From Flavobacteriaceae bacterium (GTDB lineage: Bacteria > Bacteroidota > Bacteroidia > Flavobacteriales > Flavobacteriaceae): a stretch of 64,000 nucleotides of DNA. Under the pieces are notes generated by a model. That model saw nothing but the letters and a program-made list of their open reading frames with translations, ran no database searches and was not told the DNA's origin. Both the position numbers and the translations under genes were made by a program. The stretch lies in the NCBI GenBank assembly GCA_028284005.1, contig JANQSO010000013.1, positions 1-64,000 of the forward strand, read 5' to 3'. This document shows positions 41,315 to 52,746 of this stretch, one piece after another. Within the stretch, counting starts at the first letter, position 1, and each line of letters begins with the position of its first letter.

Positions 41315-42511
41315 ATGAATAGACTTGTTTTAATCCTAAGTGTACTAATACTGGGGCTGCATCAAAAATCCGGTTGTATAGCGCAAACGCCAAATGATCA
41401 TTTAAAAGTGTTGAAAGAAGAAGGGGTTGCACCCATTGCGTTCGTTAAACAAAAACTAAAGAACCACGATCTGATATTATTCGATGATGCTTTACATAAT
41501 GCGGTCGAACCTTTTGACTTCTACAGGGAATTGATAAAAAACAATACCGGTGATTTTGACTATATCTTTCTGGAAGTATTCGGAATAAATACCCAACCAC
41601 TCATAGACGCATTCTTAGCAAGTGAAACAAAGGACCCAACACTACTTTTAAAGGCATTTCAGGATAGCTTTGCAGGGCTTGGCTGGAGGTATGAAACCTA
41701 TTACGATCTTCTTTCATCTGTATGGGATTTCAATCACAGTATAGCAGATACTTCAAAAAGGATACAAGTGATAGGTGTTGACCAGCCCATTTATTGGGAA
41801 GCGATCCATACGCGTGAAACATATAATATCTTCCAAAAATCGCTTATTGGCAGAGATTATTTTATGTACAAAATAATTCTGGACCATATGGAAGGGTTTG
41901 AGGAAAACAAAAAGGGCATCTTCCTTACCAATACCAGGCATGCTTATAAACACATAAAAAAATCTGACGGAAGTTTCTATTGGAACAGTGGCACCTTTTT
42001 CAACCAATGGCATCCCGATAAGACCTACTCTATTAGAATTCACAATGTAACACTCTCCATTGAAGCTAAAAAAAAGACATCGGAAAATACTTCTACTGAA
42101 GGCATGGACAAACTAACATACCGTTGGGTCAAAATGGAAAATGGTGCGTGGGATGAAGCATTTGAATTAAATGAAAACACTCCTGTGGCTTTTTCCTTTC
42201 GCAACAACGTTTTTGGGCAGGCAGGATATGTTGGAAATCATATGCTCAATGTAACTAAAGGGCAAACCATGTATGATGCTTACGATGCCCTTATATTTTT
42301 GGCTCCCCTTAATGAGCTACACTTTTCTTCCAAGATCGATTTTATTTTTACCAGTTCATTTAAAGAAGAGCTCAAAAGGCGTATAAAGATCCTGTATGGT
42401 AATGACCTTAGTAAATTCTTGTCTAAAAATGAGGTGGGCACTATTGAAGAATATATAGAACAGCTTTCCAAATATCAACCAATCACCAAAAATGAATTGA
42501 TAAATAAATAA
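41315..42511 (+). CDS. secreted protein, possibly ChaN/erythromycin-esterase-like fold
   Basis: This 398-residue protein has a signal peptide ending near GCIAQ; the Cys may also serve as a lipobox. Residues about 48-110 read HDLILFDDALHNAVEPFDFY and FDYIFLEVFG, and VIGVDQPIYWEAI follows near 150, an order resembling the Tiki/ChaN/EreA superfamily (GExxHG, E, D). The usual Glu is replaced by Asp in FDDALHN, so activity is uncertain. The C-terminal part is unassigned. The role is unknown. It starts an accessory group with an HXXEE protein, a methyltransferase and an SRPBCC protein. Confidence 0.6.
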   Translation: MNRLVLILSVLILGLHQKSGCIAQTPNDHLKVLKEEGVAPIAFVKQKLKNHDLILFDDALHNAVEPFDFYRELIKNNTGDFDYIFLEVFGINTQPLIDAFLASETKDPTLLLKAFQDSFAGLGWRYETYYDLLSSVWDFNHSIADTSKRIQVIGVDQPIYWEAIHTRETYNIFQKSLIGRDYFMYKIILDHMEGFEENKKGIFLTNTRHAYKHIKKSDGSFYWNSGTFFNQWHPDKTYSIRIHNVTLSIEAKKKTSENTSTEGMDKLTYRWVKMENGAWDEAFELNENTPVAFSFRNNVFGQAGYVGNHMLNVTKGQTMYDAYDALIFLAPLNELHFSSKIDFIFTSSFKEELKRRIKILYGNDLSKFLSKNEVGTIEEYIEQLSKYQPITKNELINK

Positions 42512-42565
42512 TTGCTTCAACCGGATCATCTTCGTTTTTTATACCTTTAGATACATTTAAATACT

Positions 42566-42955
42566 ATGGATCAAAGAGTAGTATCCGGATTTCTTGTTCT
42601 GGTCCTAATACAGGCAATGCATTCTACAGAAGAATATTTTGGCGAATTATGGAACGTGCTTCCTCCTGCTACATTTTTAACCGGACTTGTTTCAAAAGAT
42701 CTGGAAGTTGGTTTTTTGGTCATCAATATAGGCCTCTTTCTGTTTGGAATTCTCGGTTGGTATTTTGTTATTCGAAAGAACAAACCCTTTGCAAAGTTTT
42801 TATTATGGTTCTGGATCATTCTGGAATTAATTAATGGCATAGGGCACCCTACCTGGTCCTTTATGGAAGGAGGATATACTCCTGGAGTGATCACCGCACC
42901 CTTTCTATTAATAACTTCGCTATATCTTATAAAGCTGCAATTAAAGAGAAATTGA
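42566..42955 (+). CDS. HXXEE-domain membrane protein
   Basis: The 129-residue membrane protein has four predicted helices and the motif HSTEEY (about residues 20-25) in its first helix, plus a second conserved block GIGHPTWSFMEGGYTPGVIT, together diagnostic of the HXXEE family. The His and Glu residues may bind a metal inside the membrane. The function of the family is not established. It lies 4 nt before the methyltransferase gene. Confidence 0.85.
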   Translation: MDQRVVSGFLVLVLIQAMHSTEEYFGELWNVLPPATFLTGLVSKDLEVGFLVINIGLFLFGILGWYFVIRKNKPFAKFLLWFWIILELINGIGHPTWSFMEGGYTPGVITAPFLLITSLYLIKLQLKRN

Positions 42956-42959
42956 ATCT

Positions 42960-43745
42960 ATGAAAGCCAAATACGATACCATAGGAACTACCTACAATCT
43001 AACCCGAAAAGCAGATCCCTATTTAGCACAGCGGCTCCTACATCACCTCAAACCAAACGCCAAAGGAATTTATTTGGATATTGGGTGCGGAAGCGGGAAT
43101 TATACACATGAATTACAGCGAAAAGGTTATAATTTCATAGGTGTTGACCCATCTGTTGAAATGCTACAAAAGGCAAGGTTGAAAAACTCAAAAATTGATT
43201 GGAGAGTTGGTACTGCCGAAAGTATTGACCTGAAAGCAGGTAGTATTGATGGAATCACAGCTACACTGACCATTCACCATTGGAACGATCTGAAAAAGGG
43301 ATTTCAACAGTTAAGCGACATATTAAAGCCCAAGGGAAAGATCGTTATTTTTACTTCTACTCCAAAACAAATGGAACAGTACTGGTTGATAAAATACTTC
43401 CCAAAGATGCTCCGGGCATCTATACTACAAATGCCATCTTTAGACACCGTAACAAAAGCACTGGAAAAGTCAGGTATTAAGGTTATCCAGACTGAAAAAT
43501 ATTTTGTTGACCCTGAACTTCAGGATCTGTTTTTGTTTAGTGGCAAACACGACCCTGAATTATATTTCAGGCCCGAAGTACGAGAAGGGATCTCTTCCTT
43601 TGCAGATCTAGCGAATACAACGGAAGTAGAGAAAGGATTAGAAGATTTAAGGTTGGATATTGATAATGCCACGATTGATAAAGTTATCAGCTCCTGTGAA
43701 AATGATCTGGGAGACTATCTATATATTATCGGACAAAAAAACTAA
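42960..43745 (+). CDS. class I SAM-dependent methyltransferase
   Basis: The 261-residue protein has the Rossmann methyltransferase motif I YLDIGCGSGNYTHEL (about 36-50), motif II GVDPSVEMLQKAR, a post-II ITATLTIHHWNDLKKGFQQL and LKPKGKIVIFTSTP. This is the UbiE/Tam-like arrangement. The C-terminal cap (about 160-261) likely holds the substrate site. The substrate cannot be assigned. Neighbours at 4 nt and 5 nt spacing suggest an operon with the HXXEE and SRPBCC genes. Confidence 0.9.
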   Translation: MKAKYDTIGTTYNLTRKADPYLAQRLLHHLKPNAKGIYLDIGCGSGNYTHELQRKGYNFIGVDPSVEMLQKARLKNSKIDWRVGTAESIDLKAGSIDGITATLTIHHWNDLKKGFQQLSDILKPKGKIVIFTSTPKQMEQYWLIKYFPKMLRASILQMPSLDTVTKALEKSGIKVIQTEKYFVDPELQDLFLFSGKHDPELYFRPEVREGISSFADLANTTEVEKGLEDLRLDIDNATIDKVISSCENDLGDYLYIIGQKN

Positions 43746-43750
43746 AACGT

Positions 43751-44185
43751 ATGAGCATACAGGTAAAAGTGAAAGACACTGTTCAAAAACCAATAGAAAC
43801 AGTCTTTGAAGCAATCGTTGACCCTAAAAAGATCAAGTGCTATTTTGTTTCAAATGCAAGTGAGAAAATAACAGAAGGAGCAATTGTCACCTGGGAATTT
43901 AAGGATTACGGTGTTTCTCTTGACATAAAGATCTTAAAAGTAGTTATTAATAGTCATATTTCATTTGAATGGTCCGGAAGTGGCAAAACTGCTATTGTAG
44001 ATATTTATTTAACAGCAGAAGGTAAAACACAGACCCATATAAAGATCACTGAAAGTTCTTATGAACTAACTGAAAATGAAGTTTCAAAAGCCATGCAACA
44101 AACCCAGGGCTGGACAGACTTTATCTGTTCCCTAAAAGCCTTTTTGTATACAGGTGTGAATTTGAGAAATGGTCAATACAATTAA
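43751..44185 (+). CDS. SRPBCC (AHSA1-like) family protein
   Basis: The 144-residue protein has the START/Bet v 1-like fold pattern of AHSA1 proteins: an N-terminal strand (VKVKDTVQKPIETVFEAIVD), an acidic helix DPKKIKCYF, a central sheet with VTWEFKDYGVSLDIKIL and a C-terminal helix MQQTQGWTDFICSLKAFL. Such proteins bind hydrophobic ligands or modulate partners. The ligand is unknown. It ends in a 4-nt overlap with the convergent nitronate monooxygenase gene. Confidence 0.85.
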   Translation: MSIQVKVKDTVQKPIETVFEAIVDPKKIKCYFVSNASEKITEGAIVTWEFKDYGVSLDIKILKVVINSHISFEWSGSGKTAIVDIYLTAEGKTQTHIKITESSYELTENEVSKAMQQTQGWTDFICSLKAFLYTGVNLRNGQYN

Positions 44186-45123
44186 AATCCGGCTACTTCC
44201 TTTTTAGCGATTTCGAATTCCGTCATCATTTCTCTTACAATTTGGGCTGCAGGTTTAATATCGTGTATCAACCCGGCGATCTGTCCTATTTCCAGCTCGC
44301 CTTCTACCAGGTCGCCTTCAAACATACCCCGCTTAGCTCTTGCACGGCCTAAAAGTTCCTGTAGTTCTTCTTTTGAAGGATTTGTAGCATACAATTTCAT
44401 TACGTCTTCAAAGAACTTGTTCTTGAGCATTCGCACGGGAGCCAGTTCTTTTAAAGTAAGTAAAGTGTCCCCTTCTTTTGCAGCTACCACCATTTCTTTA
44501 AAAGCAATATGTGCTGAGGATTCTTCTGAAGCGACAAAACGGCTCCCTACCTGAACACCATCTGCTCCCAGGACCATGGCAGCCAGCATTCCACGGCCAT
44601 TGGCTATTCCTCCGGCTGCAATTACAGGAACCTGTAACTGTTCTTTTACCATGGGAATTAAAGTAAAAGTAGTGGTCTCTTCACGGCCATTGTGACCTCC
44701 CGCTTCAAAACCTTCGGCAACAACAGCATCCACACCGGCATCCTGCGCTTTCAGAGCAAATTTTACACTGCTCACAACGTGAATCACTGTGATTCCGTTT
44801 TCTTTTAATTTTGAAGTATATGTCTTCGGATTTCCTGCAGATGTAAAAACGATCTTCACCCCTTCCTCAATAATGATATTAATGATCTTATCGATGTCCG
44901 GATAGAGCATCGGAACATTTACGCCAAAGGGCCTATTAGTAGCTTTTTTACATTTAACAATGTGCTCACGAAGTACTTCAGGGTACATAGAGCCTGCTCC
45001 CAACAGGCCAAGGCCCCCGGCATTACTCACAGCACTGGCGAGGCACCAGCCACTGTTCCAGATCATGCCGGCCTGAATTATTGGGTATTCAATATTAAAA
45101 AGTTGTGTAACCCGGTTTTGCAC
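44182..45123 (-). CDS. nitronate monooxygenase (2-nitropropane dioxygenase family)
   Basis: This FMN TIM-barrel enzyme oxidises nitronates such as propionate-3-nitronate. The 313 residues begin RVTQLFNIEYPIIQAGMIWN and include the catalytic His in VAEGFEAGGHNGREE, the FMN phosphate site VIAAGGIANGRGMLAAMVLG and DGVQVGSRFVASEESSAH. The start is GTG at 45123, sharing one base with the upstream stop (TAGTG), which indicates coupling to the subtilase gene. Enoyl-ACP reductase FabK is a possible close relative. Confidence 0.87.
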   Translation of the reverse strand: MQNRVTQLFNIEYPIIQAGMIWNSGWCLASAVSNAGGLGLLGAGSMYPEVLREHIVKCKKATNRPFGVNVPMLYPDIDKIINIIIEEGVKIVFTSAGNPKTYTSKLKENGITVIHVVSSVKFALKAQDAGVDAVVAEGFEAGGHNGREETTTFTLIPMVKEQLQVPVIAAGGIANGRGMLAAMVLGADGVQVGSRFVASEESSAHIAFKEMVVAAKEGDTLLTLKELAPVRMLKNKFFEDVMKLYATNPSKEELQELLGRARAKRGMFEGDLVEGELEIGQIAGLIHDIKPAAQIVREMMTEFEIAKKEVAGF

Positions 45124-46742
45124 TACCTTTTAACTATTTTAAATGTATTTGTTTTATTGTTGGAAGTTATACTTGCAATATACATTCCGGAGGATAACTC
45201 AGCAACATTTAAAACATTCTTCGCTGTTGAAATGCTTTGCTCCATTACTTTTTCTCCCAGAACATTGTAAATAGCAATTCTTGCTTCCGAAGCTCCTGCC
45301 GGAAAAGAAATATTCAACTTATCCACAACAGGGTTAGGATACAACGCAAATTGAGTTTCCCGTAATTGATCTTCAACTCCTAAACTGATAAGTGAATTAT
45401 ATGCATCTTCAAAATTAGGGATCCCGTAACCCATTTGAGCGGTGGGATTATTAAACAAATGTGCCGATTCACGTACGATCTGCATCACCTGGTAGTTTTT
45501 TAATTCGGGCCTTGCCTGCCATAAACTTGCAACAGCACCTGCCATAATTGGCGAACTGAACGAAGTTCCGTTACCGGTAGTTACATTTCCATTCTGACTT
45601 ACAACAGCAGCATTCTGTCCCTGCGCCATTACATCCGGTTTAACACGTCCATCCACGGTTGGGCCTATTGAGCTAAATGAAGCATAATTCCCCGATGCCG
45701 TTACCGCACCTACTGTTAAAATTCCGGGTGCATCAGCCGGAGTTGCTACATAATTAAAGCCTCCTCCATCGTTTCCGGCAGAAGTAACCAACAACATTCC
45801 TTTATCGAAAGCATGATTGGCACCACGTGCCGCAATTGTGGTCTGTCCATCCAGATCCTGGTATGTATGGTCGTAATTCGGATTGTCATAATCCTGGTAT
45901 CCTAAAGAAGTATTGGTAACGTCTACACCTAAGCTGTCTGCTCTTTCCAAAGCTTCTACCCACCATGCTTCTTCAACAGGGTTCTCAGTAGGGCCATATT
46001 CGGTTCTGAACAAATAGAAAGAAGCTTCAGGAGCAGTTCCAACAAATTGGTCTTGTATAAAAGCACCTATATCACTAAAGGTTCTGGCTCCATGTGAGCC
46101 CGTACCATCAACATTCACTTGCCTCTCAGCAAAATCATAGGTTCCCAACAACCTTCCGTCATTTACAATATGTGAAAAGGCCGGGTTGGTCCAAACGTTT
46201 GGAAAACCACTGTCCAAAACGGCAATCACCATTCCGCTACCTGTAAAATCCTGCTCGTGTACATAGTCTATTCCGATCATTTCGGTCTGGTTAGAAGCAG
46301 CGCCGTAGTTATAAATGATCCGGCTTTCCTGATTTTCCATTTCAAATTTATCGCCTACGGATTGGTTCACCGGAAAAGGGTTTAAACTCTTATCGGCAAA
46401 TTCGACAGCAGTTACAAAAGAAAGGTTCAACAGGTCTTCGATATTGGCCTGAGTACCTCTTACATATACACAGTTCATCCATTTAGACTTGGCATATACG
46501 GTGATTCCGGTAGCATTCTTAATCTGAGTAATGTAATTCTCATTCACAGGAACATCACGTTCATCGATCACAACATCGTGTAAAGCCTTTCTGTCTATGG
46601 CATCCTGCGTTAGAATAGTAATCGGGTTAGCCAAAGCGGCAGCCACATCTTCTTTGTCTGCAAAAAAGACAAGAGCATCCTGCGTTTGTGCAAAGCCCTG
46701 CTGAATTAATAAAAAGGCGAATAAAAGTAGTACGTTTTTCAT
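45123..46742 (-). CDS. secreted subtilisin-like serine peptidase with T9SS sorting tail
   Basis: The 539-residue S8 protease has a signal peptide (to about GFAQ), a propeptide-like region (to about 140), and the catalytic triad Asp in VIAVLDSGFPNV, His in GTGSHGARTFSDIGA and Ser in GNGTSFSSPIMAGAVASL. The last ~75 residues (LYPNPVVDKLNISFPAG, IYNVLGEKV, LSSGMYIASITSNNKTNTFK, IVKR) are a type A T9SS C-terminal sorting domain, so the enzyme should be exported through the outer membrane. Its stop shares a base with the next gene's GTG start. Confidence 0.93.
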   Translation of the reverse strand: MKNVLLLFAFLLIQQGFAQTQDALVFFADKEDVAAALANPITILTQDAIDRKALHDVVIDERDVPVNENYITQIKNATGITVYAKSKWMNCVYVRGTQANIEDLLNLSFVTAVEFADKSLNPFPVNQSVGDKFEMENQESRIIYNYGAASNQTEMIGIDYVHEQDFTGSGMVIAVLDSGFPNVWTNPAFSHIVNDGRLLGTYDFAERQVNVDGTGSHGARTFSDIGAFIQDQFVGTAPEASFYLFRTEYGPTENPVEEAWWVEALERADSLGVDVTNTSLGYQDYDNPNYDHTYQDLDGQTTIAARGANHAFDKGMLLVTSAGNDGGGFNYVATPADAPGILTVGAVTASGNYASFSSIGPTVDGRVKPDVMAQGQNAAVVSQNGNVTTGNGTSFSSPIMAGAVASLWQARPELKNYQVMQIVRESAHLFNNPTAQMGYGIPNFEDAYNSLISLGVEDQLRETQFALYPNPVVDKLNISFPAGASEARIAIYNVLGEKVMEQSISTAKNVLNVAELSSGMYIASITSNNKTNTFKIVKR

Positions 46743-46753
46743 AGTTTTTTAAT

Positions 46754-47947
46754 TTAGGATATTACACCACTGCCAAGTAATTCGTCATCCTGATACCAGG
46801 ATACAAATTGTCCTTCCGTAATGGCAGATTGTTGCTCTTCAAATATAACATAAAGACCTGAAACTGTTTGATGCAAAGTTGCTTTTTTTAAAGGTTGTCG
46901 GTAACGTATTCGTGCCATCACCTCCATAGTTTCGTCTTCCTTTAAAGACAGATCTTCCCGAATCCAATGTATTTCTTCAGCCTTTACAAATAATCCGTAA
47001 CGGTAAAGCCCCGGATGGTCCTTTCCCTGGCCTGTATATATTACATTTTCATTTACATCGGTATCGATCACGAACAAGGGTTCTTTGGTTCCTCCAACCG
47101 CCAACCCCTTTCGTTGTCCCTTGGTGAAGTAATGTGCTCCCTGATGTGTACCAATAATTTTTCCATCCGTTTTGGAGTAGTGTGTTTTTTCTGAAAAATA
47201 TTTCAGTTTTTCTTCTTCGGAAGTAAACTCAGGACTTTCTTTCCGGTATGCCGAAAAATTTGAAGGAACCTCAACGATCACTCCTTCTTTGGGCGCCAAT
47301 TGTTGTTGCAGGAATTCGGGGAGCCTTACTTTACCAATAAAGCACAACCCTTGTGAATCACGTTTCTCCGCAGTGATCAACCCTTGCTCCGAAGCTATTT
47401 TACGTACTTCCGGCTTTAGCAACTCTCCAATTGGAAATAATGTCTTTGCCAGTTGTTCCTGGGACAGCTGGCATAAAAAATAACTCTGGTCCTTATTAGG
47501 GTCCTTTCCAGAAAGCAGTTGATATATCTCCTTGCCGTCCTTTGTAATAGTCCCTTTACGGCAGTAATGGCCTGTCGCCACATAATCTGCACCCAGGTCG
47601 AGAGCGATCTTTAGAAATACATCAAACTTGATCTCACGATTACATAGTACATCGGGATTAGGCGTACGGCCCATTTTATATTCATTGAACATATAATCGA
47701 CAATACGCTCTTTGTATTGTTCACTAAGGTCCACTGTTTGAAAAGGAATTCCAAGCTTTTGAGCGACCAGCATGGCATCGTTACTATCTTCCAGCCAGGG
47801 GCATTCGTCAGAAATAGTCACAGAATCATCATGCCAGTTCTTCATAAACAAGCCAATCACTTCGTAGCCCTGTTCTTTTAAAAGATAGGCAGCTACACTG
47901 GAGTCTACGCCTCCACTCAATCCAACAACAACTCTTTCTTTTTTCAT
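46754..47947 (-). CDS. mnmA: tRNA-specific 2-thiouridylase
   Basis: MnmA adds sulfur to U34 of Lys, Glu and Gln tRNAs, using a persulfide relay. The 397 residues have the PP-loop [15 protein letters not shown] (about 8-22), the catalytic Cys in [13 protein letters not shown] (about residue 110) and SQGLCFIGK (about residue 206), and the C-terminal barrel with [18 protein letters not shown]. One of its substrates, tRNA-Lys(UUU), is encoded at 16855 in this window. It lies 11 nt upstream of the subtilase and may share its transcript. Confidence 0.95.
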   Translation of the reverse strand: MKKERVVVGLSGGVDSSVAAYLLKEQGYEVIGLFMKNWHDDSVTISDECPWLEDSNDAMLVAQKLGIPFQTVDLSEQYKERIVDYMFNEYKMGRTPNPDVLCNREIKFDVFLKIALDLGADYVATGHYCRKGTITKDGKEIYQLLSGKDPNKDQSYFLCQLSQEQLAKTLFPIGELLKPEVRKIASEQGLITAEKRDSQGLCFIGKVRLPEFLQQQLAPKEGVIVEVPSNFSAYRKESPEFTSEEEKLKYFSEKTHYSKTDGKIIGTHQGAHYFTKGQRKGLAVGGTKEPLFVIDTDVNENVIYTGQGKDHPGLYRYGLFVKAEEIHWIREDLSLKEDETMEVMARIRYRQPLKKATLHQTVSGLYVIFEEQQSAITEGQFVSWYQDDELLGSGVIS

Positions 47948-47971
47948 AATTTTAAGTGTGCAAAGTTACAA

Positions 47972-48002
47972 AATAAAAAAAGCAGCTAAAAGCCGCTTTT
48001 TG
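47972..48002 (-). terminator. probable terminator of the YwqK-like gene
   Basis: AAAAAGC-AGC and GCCGCTTTTT form an imperfect hairpin with a TAAAA-type loop, 5 nt past the 48007 stop; on the minus strand it ends in a U-run. Confidence 0.65.
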
Positions 48003-48006
48003 AAAG

Positions 48007-48702
48007 TTAATTTGCTTTCTTTAAGGGCTTTGGATAGGTTTCTTCCAACTCTATCTTACCATTTTTATAGTACCTCCACAAACCGTGCTTTTTTCCGTCT
48101 TTGTAAAATCCTTCGATCACAACATTTCCGTATGCGTCGTAATAAGTAGCTTCACCTTGCAATTGGTTATTCCTGTATTTTAATTTTTTAATAAGTATTC
48201 CTTCCGGAGAATAGTAATTATTCTGTCCTTCCATCTGTCCTTTTACATAATTGAGCTCTTCTGTGACCTTTCCATTTGGGTAATAGGTTATTTTCTTTCC
48301 ATCGAGCTTTCCGTTAACATAGGTTTCCTTCGTCATAATATCTTCAGATTTTTTTTGATAATAGGTCCACTCGCCTATTCTGTTTTTGCCGTCCATTTTC
48401 CCTTCGCTTACGAGTTTACCTTTCATAGTGAAGTATTGAACATGGGCAATATTATCTTTGGTATTGAATTCCTTAATGGCAGTAGGCCTGTCCTTGCATT
48501 TCTCACAATAGAATTTAAAGGTACCTACTTCTTTGCCGTGCTCAAAAGTACCTTCGTACCTAAGCTGCTTCGTACCTGGGTACATCTTTTTCCAAACACC
48601 GTGCCGTTTACCATCCGCATCCATTTGATTGATATCACCTTGAGCAGATAGTGTTGTGGTACCGAAGGCGATTCCGGAAAAAATCAAAAAAAATAGTCTC
48701 AT
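48007..48702 (-). CDS. YwqK-family MORN-like repeat protein
   Basis: The 231-residue protein has a signal peptide (ending near TTLSAQ). The rest is a run of MORN-variant repeats of the YwqK type, each near G-x-x-xYYxNGKxxxE: KHGVWKKMYPGTKQLRYEG, GEWTYYQKKSED, KITYYPNGKVTEELNY, ATYYDAYGNVVIEGFYKDG and HGLWRYYKNGKIELEETYP. Databases often name such proteins 'toxin-antitoxin YwqK antitoxin', but in Bacteroidota they are usually secreted proteins of unknown function with no toxin partner, as here. Confidence 0.85.
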   Translation of the reverse strand: MRLFFLIFSGIAFGTTTLSAQGDINQMDADGKRHGVWKKMYPGTKQLRYEGTFEHGKEVGTFKFYCEKCKDRPTAIKEFNTKDNIAHVQYFTMKGKLVSEGKMDGKNRIGEWTYYQKKSEDIMTKETYVNGKLDGKKITYYPNGKVTEELNYVKGQMEGQNNYYSPEGILIKKLKYRNNQLQGEATYYDAYGNVVIEGFYKDGKKHGLWRYYKNGKIELEETYPKPLKKAN

Positions 48703-48769
48703 ATCTAGTAATGTGTATTCTTTAAACGAAAGAAATTTAATTCTATTGACCCGTATTACAAATTCAATA

Positions 48770-48793
48770 AAAAAGCTCCCTGGCGGGAGCTTT
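48770..48793 (-). terminator. intrinsic terminator of yidC
   Basis: AAAGCTCCC, TGGC, GGGAGCTTT immediately past the yidC stop, with an A-run to its left that reads as U on the minus transcript. Confidence 0.85.
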
Positions 48794-48795
48794 CA

Positions 48796-50682
48796 TTATC
48801 TTTTTCCAGCCCTCTTTTGTTGTTCGGCCTGCTCCATCATATCTGCCATTTTTCGCTGAAAACGGTTCTGCTTTTTAGGCTTCTTCTTATTGTCCTGTAT
48901 CTTAGCATGGATCTTTTCTTCATCAATGATAAACTTCTTAATGACCAACATGATACCGATGGTAATTAAATTGGATACAAAATAATACAAGGATAGTCCA
49001 CTCGCATAATTATTAAAGAACACCAACATGAACAAAGGAGATATATACATTAGTATTTTCATGTTCGGCATTCCCGGTTGTGGTGTTTGCATACTTTGCC
49101 CCATCGTCATTGTCATATACCAGAAGATGGCCAGTGATGCCAAAATGGGGAATAAACTTATATGGTCCCCGTAAAACGGAATATGGAACGGTAATTCTGC
49201 GATCGTATCGTAGCTGGACAGGTCGTCTGCCCAAAGGAAGCTTTTCTGCCTTAAATCGAAAGCAGTCGGGAAAAATGTAAACAAGGCGTAAAAAACAGGT
49301 ATTTGCAGTAAGGCCGGCAAACAACCCTTTAAGGGGCTTGCCCCTGCCACATTCTGCAGTTTCAACGTCTCCTGCTGAACCTTCATTTTATTATCACCAT
49401 ACTTCTCACGTATTTCATCCAGCTCCGGTTTTAAAACCTTCATTTTGGCTTGCGATAAATATTGTTTGTATTGTACCGGAGATAAGGCCAGTTTTATTAG
49501 AATGGTCAAAACAATAATAGCGATTCCCGCAGGTAAAAAGTCACTTAGCAATCCAAATAACGGAATGATGATATATTTATTGATCATCCCGAATATCCCC
49601 CAGCCCAATGGCATTGCTTCATCTAAGTTACGGCCGTATTTTTTGAATATCTGGTAATCGGTTGGCCCGTAATACATATTCATGTCATAGGACAAGCTTC
49701 CTCCTTTGGGTTCCAGTAGCATTTTAGCTCCATACTGCTTTGTATAGACCGTATCGATCTCTTCATCCTTAACAAAATCTATAGAAGTGAGTTTCACCTC
49801 TTTAAAAGGGGTGTCTGTCAACAACATGGAACTAAAGAAATGCTGGCGGAAATTCATCCAGGTCACATCTTTCTCTGTTTCTTCATCATCGCTCGCCGGG
49901 CTTAATTTTGAATGGTCGTCACCATTTTCATATTCATAGGTCAGGCGTGAGTATCTGTTCTCGTAAGTAATACTTTTTGCATGGCGGAACCCTTTCAACT
50001 CCCAATCCAGGTACATGGGCTGCGAGGTATTGATAACCCCTTCCAGGCCTTGCGAACGAATATTGAACCCTAGCATATATTCGCCGGGCAATAATTCATA
50101 TCTATATTCTATAAATGCGTTTTCCGATGTCTTTAAACGCATTGTCAACACATCATTCTCTCCATTTTTGGTCAAAGACGGTTCAAAGTACAGGTCCTTG
50201 GTGTTAAGCAATCTGTTCTCTGAAGTAAACTGAAGATTCAAAGAAGCGTTATCGTCTTTAATAAGATAAACCTGCTCACCCGTATATGTAGTATGTTCCT
50301 TTAATTTGGCCTCTGTGATATATCCTCCTTTATTACTTATCGTCAATGAAAGAACTTCATTTTCCAGTACAGTAGTCGCGTCTGTTGCCGAAGGCAATGT
50401 TCCTGAATATGCGAAGGAGCCCAGTCGGTTTTTAAGTTTATCCAGTGCCAGGGAATCTTCTGCATTTGCTGCAGTAAGTTCTATAGTAGCATCCTGAAGA
50501 GTGGTTTCGGCCGTAGTAGTATTTTCTGAAGATGTAGTCTCCTCAGTTAGCTGTTCGGTCTTGGGTTGCTCGCCTTTATTTTCTTCCGGAGCGGGTTTCT
50601 GAATGTACATCATCCAGATCAAGATTCCTCCGATCAGTAAAAATCCTAATAACGAGTTTTTGTCAAATTTCTTTTGTTCCAT
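48796..50682 (-). CDS. yidC: membrane protein insertase YidC
   Basis: YidC inserts and folds inner-membrane proteins with or without the Sec translocon. The 628-residue protein has an N-terminal signal anchor (LLGFLLIGGILIWMMYI), a large periplasmic beta-sandwich domain (about 70-350) and the five-helix insertase core (PAGIAIIVLTILIKLALSP, KGCLPALLQIPVFYALFTFF, ILASLAIFWYMTMTMG). The conserved groove Arg is not obvious in the alignment by eye. The Lys/Arg-rich C-terminal tail (NKKKPKKQNRFQRKMADM) fits ribosome binding. pyrG lies upstream. Confidence 0.96.
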   Translation of the reverse strand: MEQKKFDKNSLLGFLLIGGILIWMMYIQKPAPEENKGEQPKTEQLTEETTSSENTTTAETTLQDATIELTAANAEDSLALDKLKNRLGSFAYSGTLPSATDATTVLENEVLSLTISNKGGYITEAKLKEHTTYTGEQVYLIKDDNASLNLQFTSENRLLNTKDLYFEPSLTKNGENDVLTMRLKTSENAFIEYRYELLPGEYMLGFNIRSQGLEGVINTSQPMYLDWELKGFRHAKSITYENRYSRLTYEYENGDDHSKLSPASDDEETEKDVTWMNFRQHFFSSMLLTDTPFKEVKLTSIDFVKDEEIDTVYTKQYGAKMLLEPKGGSLSYDMNMYYGPTDYQIFKKYGRNLDEAMPLGWGIFGMINKYIIIPLFGLLSDFLPAGIAIIVLTILIKLALSPVQYKQYLSQAKMKVLKPELDEIREKYGDNKMKVQQETLKLQNVAGASPLKGCLPALLQIPVFYALFTFFPTAFDLRQKSFLWADDLSSYDTIAELPFHIPFYGDHISLFPILASLAIFWYMTMTMGQSMQTPQPGMPNMKILMYISPLFMLVFFNNYASGLSLYYFVSNLITIGIMLVIKKFIIDEEKIHAKIQDNKKKPKKQNRFQRKMADMMEQAEQQKRAGKR

Positions 50683-50786
50683 ATTTTACAGATGTTTCCG
50701 AAGCATTCTTCAGAAGCAATTAATTTCTTTTGCTTTTTTCAATAATCAATAATCCCGCCTGTTTTAAGAATACGCCAAATTGTCGC

Positions 50787-52448
<1,662 letters not shown>

Positions 52449-52512
52449 TTATTGCCGAAAGGAAGAAATGTTGCTCGTTAAATATTGAAGGAATACCCGT
52501 TCTTTAAAAAGA

Positions 52513-52746
52513 TCATTTCTTTTCAATGAGCTTTCTAAGCAAGTCTTCCAATCCATTCATTTTAATTTCATGCATTTCCTTCATCAAACTCCCTAATTTT
52601 CCTTCAGGGAATCCTTTTTGCTGAAACCAGGCATAATAAGCTTCGGGAAGGTTTACAAGGTATTGGTCCTTATATTTACCAAATGGCATTTTGTAGTTTG
52701 CCAGTTCAATAAGGTGTTTGGGATCCGGTTTATTTCCAGCGTTCAT
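52513..52746 (-). CDS. DUF3820 family protein
   Basis: The 77-residue protein carries KMPFGKYKDQYLVNLPEAYY and WFQQKGFPEGKLGSLM, the full signature of DUF3820, a short family once called a putative quorum-sensing-regulated virulence factor. The function is unknown. The gene overlaps the upstream DUF922 gene by 17 nt, so the two are probably co-translated. Confidence 0.88.
   Translation of the reverse strand: MNAGNKPDPKHLIELANYKMPFGKYKDQYLVNLPEAYYAWFQQKGFPEGKLGSLMKEMHEIKMNGLEDLLRKLIEKK

Noticed and set aside
48007..48702. Toxin-antitoxin system suggested by the YwqK name
   Set aside because: The protein has a signal peptide and no toxin partner nearby, so the 'antitoxin' label is not supported.
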